In this document: positions 60,879 through 64,000 of the stretch, in pieces | Layout: each line of letters opens with the position of its first letter | How positions within the stretch are numbered: position 1 is the first letter of the stretch | Assembly: GCF_014635305.1 (NCBI RefSeq) | Contig: NZ_BMCS01000001.1 | Location: 434,001-498,000, forward strand | DNA: 64,000 nucleotides | Source of the DNA: Williamsia phyllosphaerae | Lineage (GTDB): Bacteria > Actinomycetota > Actinomycetes > Mycobacteriales > Mycobacteriaceae | Direction: 5' to 3' | Translations under genes and position numbers: made by a program | Notes under the pieces: model-generated | Database searches by the model: none | What the model was told of the DNA's origin: nothing | Seen by the model: the letters and a program-made list of their open reading frames with translations, nothing else

Positions 60879-61023
60879 CGTCGAGTGGGCGGTTGCGGAC
60901 CACCAGTGGGCGGCAGTGCCCAGTCGACGTCCGTAACCGCCCAGTCGACGTCCGTAACCGCCCAGTCGACGTCCGCAGCCGCCCAGTCGACGTCCGTAAC
61001 CGCCCAGTCGACGTCGGCAGTAA
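60879..61023. repeat. Tandem 21-bp repeat array, second locus
   Basis: Five tandem units starting at 60919, 60940, 60961, 60982 and 61003, period exactly 21 bp, each beginning CCCAGTCGACGTC. Two oppositely oriented units (GTCGAGTGGGCGGTTGCGG near 60880 and CCAGTGGGCGG) precede them. The 60880 unit is identical over about 20 bases to one in the array at 51797. It lies in the gap between the membrane-anchored gene's stop and the phoD start. Confidence 0.8.
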
Positions 61024-61024
61024 C

Positions 61025-61687
61025 TCAGCCGGTCGCGGACGCCAGGCAGTAGCTGAGAGGGCTGGGCTTCGCGAACGACACGATCTGACCGCCGGGGCAG
61101 TCGATGGTCGGCGCGGGCACGCGGCCCCGCACACGGATCACCTGGGCGCGATCAGCCGCGGGGGTGTCACAGGGCGTGGCACGGAAGTCGACGAGTGTGC
61201 CGGTGGGCGAGGGCACCGAATAGCATCCGCCCGCCGCAAAGTTCGGCACGATGCAGAGTTTTCCGAAGCCCGGCTGGGTGAGCTGCGAGTACTGGCCGAC
61301 GCCACAGTCTCCCGATGCCTGCTGCAGCGCCGAGGCGACGATGAACGTGAAACCTGCTGCGGTGCAGCTCGACTTCTGCGGGGTGATCCCCCGGTCGGTC
61401 GCGGTGAGCGACACACACTCACCGGGACTCGAGTACATCGGCTCGGCCGAACGAGCAACCGAGGTCACCGGCGGCACCGACGACGGCGCCTGTGCCACAT
61501 CGTCATCGGAACCGCCGCCGGTGAACAGCGAGATGAACAACGGGACGGCGACCCCGATGATCGCCAGAGCCCCGATGACCGCGATGATCCGCTTGACCCG
61601 ACTCGACGGTGTCGACATCCGCGAGATCCACGGACGACCCTCGATGGGTTCGACGTCACGCGACTCGTCACCCCGCTGCCCGGGCGT
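61025..61687 (-). CDS. Membrane-anchored exported protein
   Basis: A 220-residue protein with a single transmembrane helix (RIIAVIGALAIIGVAVPLFISLF, about 32-54) and an extracytoplasmic domain. It holds six or more cysteines in CVSL, KSSC, GDCG, LCIV, GGCY and TPC, which could form disulfides. The pattern is like LppU/SCO3897-type proteins of actinobacteria. GTG 61687 follows the purA stop; ATG 61618 would shorten the cytoplasmic tail. Function is unknown. Confidence 0.7.
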   Translation of the reverse strand, partial: TPGQRGDESRDVEPIEGRPWISRMSTPSSRVKRIIAVIGALAIIGVAVPLFISLFTGGGSDDDVAQAPSSVPPVTSVARSAEPMYSSPGECVSLTATDRGITPQKSSCTAAGFTFIVASALQQASGDCGVGQYSQLTQPGFGKLCIVPNFAAGGCYSVPSPTGTLVDFRATPCDTPAADRAQVIRVRGRVPAPTIDCPGGQIVSFAKPSPLSYCLASATG

Positions 61688-61694
61688 CACCGGC

Positions 61695-63029
<1,335 letters not shown>

Positions 63030-63106
63030 TTACTGGTTTTATCGGACAGATACCCCGTTCCGCCGCGCGTGATGGCTCGGCCCCGCCGAGAGAGGCCTCC
63101 GCTGAC

Positions 63107-63772
63107 GTGACGACGACGGTTATCTGCGCGCTCGATGTACCCGTGCCCGACGCCTTGGACGGCCTCGTCGTGATCCGCGCCGAGAACAGCCGTGACTCGA
63201 TGCGGGCCGGCGTGGCCAAGGCGGTTGCCGACGCGGCCGTGACCCGCGTGGTGGTGGTCGCGGGACCCGATCACCCCGACGCGTTCCTCGGTGCCGTCGT
63301 GGCGCGTCTGATGATCGCCGAGGCGCTGGGGGTCGAGGTCGCCTACGTAGCACCAGAGGCGACGCCGGGCACGAAGGTCTACGGGTTGCCGTCCGGCGAC
63401 GCGGCCGCCGAGCTGGCGGTGTCGGGGACGGCGGTGTCGGTTCCCTTGATCCGCGACGACGCCGCCGTTGTCGTCATCGGCGAGGCCAGCCACACCGGCG
63501 AGAACGGGTCATTCACCGGCGAGACCATCGTCGACAGCGAGCGCTTGTTCCTCGGCGAGGCCAAGACAGTGCTGATCCGGCCCACCCGCACTGAGCCGGG
63601 TGTCGAAGGCGCACTGCAGAAACGATTTCGGCAGAAATGGGTCGCCGGGCGCGCCGTGCAGACCGGCGGGATCGACGTAGTGGTCGAGCGTGATGGTATC
63701 CGGGCTCCCCGCCCGGTGCACCGGTCCACGATCTACCGCCACCACGAGGACTGGAAGCTGGTCTCTCCATGA
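63107..63772 (+). CDS. Conserved protein, Rv0358-like by position
   Basis: A 221-residue protein divergent from purA and overlapping the M50 protease gene (ATGA). The N-terminal half looks like a three-layer alpha/beta fold (DALDGLVVIRAENSRD, TRVVVVAGPDHPDAFLGAVVARLM). The C-terminal part contains the basic stretch EGALQKRFRQKWVAGRAVQTGG. It sits where M. tuberculosis has Rv0358; the match is by gene order and size. No function is recognised. GTG 63107 is the chosen start. Confidence 0.65.
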   Translation: MTTTVICALDVPVPDALDGLVVIRAENSRDSMRAGVAKAVADAAVTRVVVVAGPDHPDAFLGAVVARLMIAEALGVEVAYVAPEATPGTKVYGLPSGDAAAELAVSGTAVSVPLIRDDAAVVVIGEASHTGENGSFTGETIVDSERLFLGEAKTVLIRPTRTEPGVEGALQKRFRQKWVAGRAVQTGGIDVVVERDGIRAPRPVHRSTIYRHHEDWKLVSP

Positions 63773-64000
63773 GCACCGCGACTCAGATCGCTCGCTCGGT
63801 CCGACCGGGCCCGGTGTTCCTCGGCGTGGTCGCTGCTGCCGTCGCGGGCGGGGTGTTGCTGGCGCAGTCCACACCGGGCCGCAACGCCACGTCCATCGTC
63901 GGGGCGCTATTGCTCGTCATCGGCGGGTGGGTGATCTCGTTGTGTCTCCACGAGTTCGGCCACGCGGTCACGGCATTCGCTTTCGGCGACAAGAACGCCG
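63769..64000 (+). CDS. M50 (site-2 protease-like) membrane metalloprotease, N-terminal part
   Basis: The first 77 residues of a membrane protein that runs off the window. Two hydrophobic segments are visible (VFLGVVAAAVAGGVLLA and IVGALLLVIGGWVISLCL). The second leads straight into HEFGH, the zinc-binding HExxH motif of intramembrane S2P-type proteases. The ATG overlaps the preceding stop by four bases. Position and motif match Rv0359 of M. tuberculosis. Its substrate is unknown. Confidence 0.82.
   Translation, partial: MSTATQIARSVRPGPVFLGVVAAAVAGGVLLAQSTPGRNATSIVGALLLVIGGWVISLCLHEFGHAVTAFAFGDKNA

Noticed and set aside
60919..61023. CRISPR array
   Set aside because: Units are contiguous 21-bp tandem repeats with no spacers, and no cas genes are nearby.
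60516..61052. A repeat-containing protein (seven-residue AQSTSVT repeats)
   Set aside because: The repeats give an open frame because the unit is 21 bp. The frame is antisense to phoD at one end and has no start signal or conserved domain.

Overview
The window is high-GC DNA from a mycolic-acid actinomycete (order Mycobacteriales, most like Gordonia, Rhodococcus or Williamsia). The right end supports this. It carries purA, a small conserved gene and an M50 protease in the order seen at Rv0357c-Rv0359 of Mycobacterium tuberculosis, plus a membrane adenylyl cyclase of the Rv1318c-Rv1320c type and a WhiB protein elsewhere.

The left 36 kb is accessory DNA built as a tandem array. Three near-identical junctions (about 10.58, 23.99 and 36.35 kb) each hold the 3' part of a tRNA-Pro(CGG) gene, a terminator hairpin, and AGTCCGCA repeats on both sides. 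Just left of each junction is a minus-strand parA-parB pair behind a constant cis region: a GTTTACCGCGGTAAAC palindrome and, 43 bp further on, a conserved 21-bp block. The window thus holds the right part of unit A (1-10.6 kb), all of unit B (10.6-24.0 kb) and all of unit C (24.0-36.4 kb). Neither complete unit encodes a recognisable integrase. The cargo of each unit is different and catabolic.

Unit A carries a monoamine-oxidase-type flavoenzyme, APC permeases, luciferase-like (LLM) oxidoreductases, TIGR04076-like small proteins and a SnoaL-like protein. A permease/TIGR04076/LLM block occurs twice in opposite orientations, with decayed copies. Unit B carries an IclR regulator divergent from a ring hydroxylase, an alpha/beta hydrolase, an amidohydrolase, a class III CoA transferase, a citryl-CoA lyase-like protein, LigB- and LigA-like dioxygenase subunits and an orphan LeuD-like protein. 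This looks like an aromatic or N-heteroaromatic ring-cleavage pathway ending in CoA-dependent cleavage of a citrate-like acid. WhiB and an unknown membrane protein follow. Unit C carries a LuxR-type STAND regulator, a Baeyer-Villiger monooxygenase fused to an esterase, an acyl-CoA ligase, an acyl-CoA dehydrogenase lacking the usual catalytic Glu, and an SDR. Together they form a plausible ketone-to-ester-to-acid route.

From 36.4 to 48.6 kb lies a run of small divergent regulator/enzyme pairs (GntR, MarR, TetR, MarR, HxlR), several with clear inverted-repeat operators. Three consecutive minus-strand lipid-type genes each have the same CTTGA-N7-TCAAG site, next to a truncated TetR gene.

From 48.7 kb onward the content is core-like: a FecCD-type siderophore permease/ATPase operon, a DUF456 protein, purT with long disordered tails, a UBP zinc-finger protein, a Na+/H+ antiporter, an adenylyl cyclase, a PaaK-like ligase, a Tat-exported PhoD, a membrane-anchored protein, purA and the start of an M50 protease. 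Two intergenic arrays of a short GTCGA(C)TGGGCGG-type repeat (51.75 and 60.9 kb) are unexplained.
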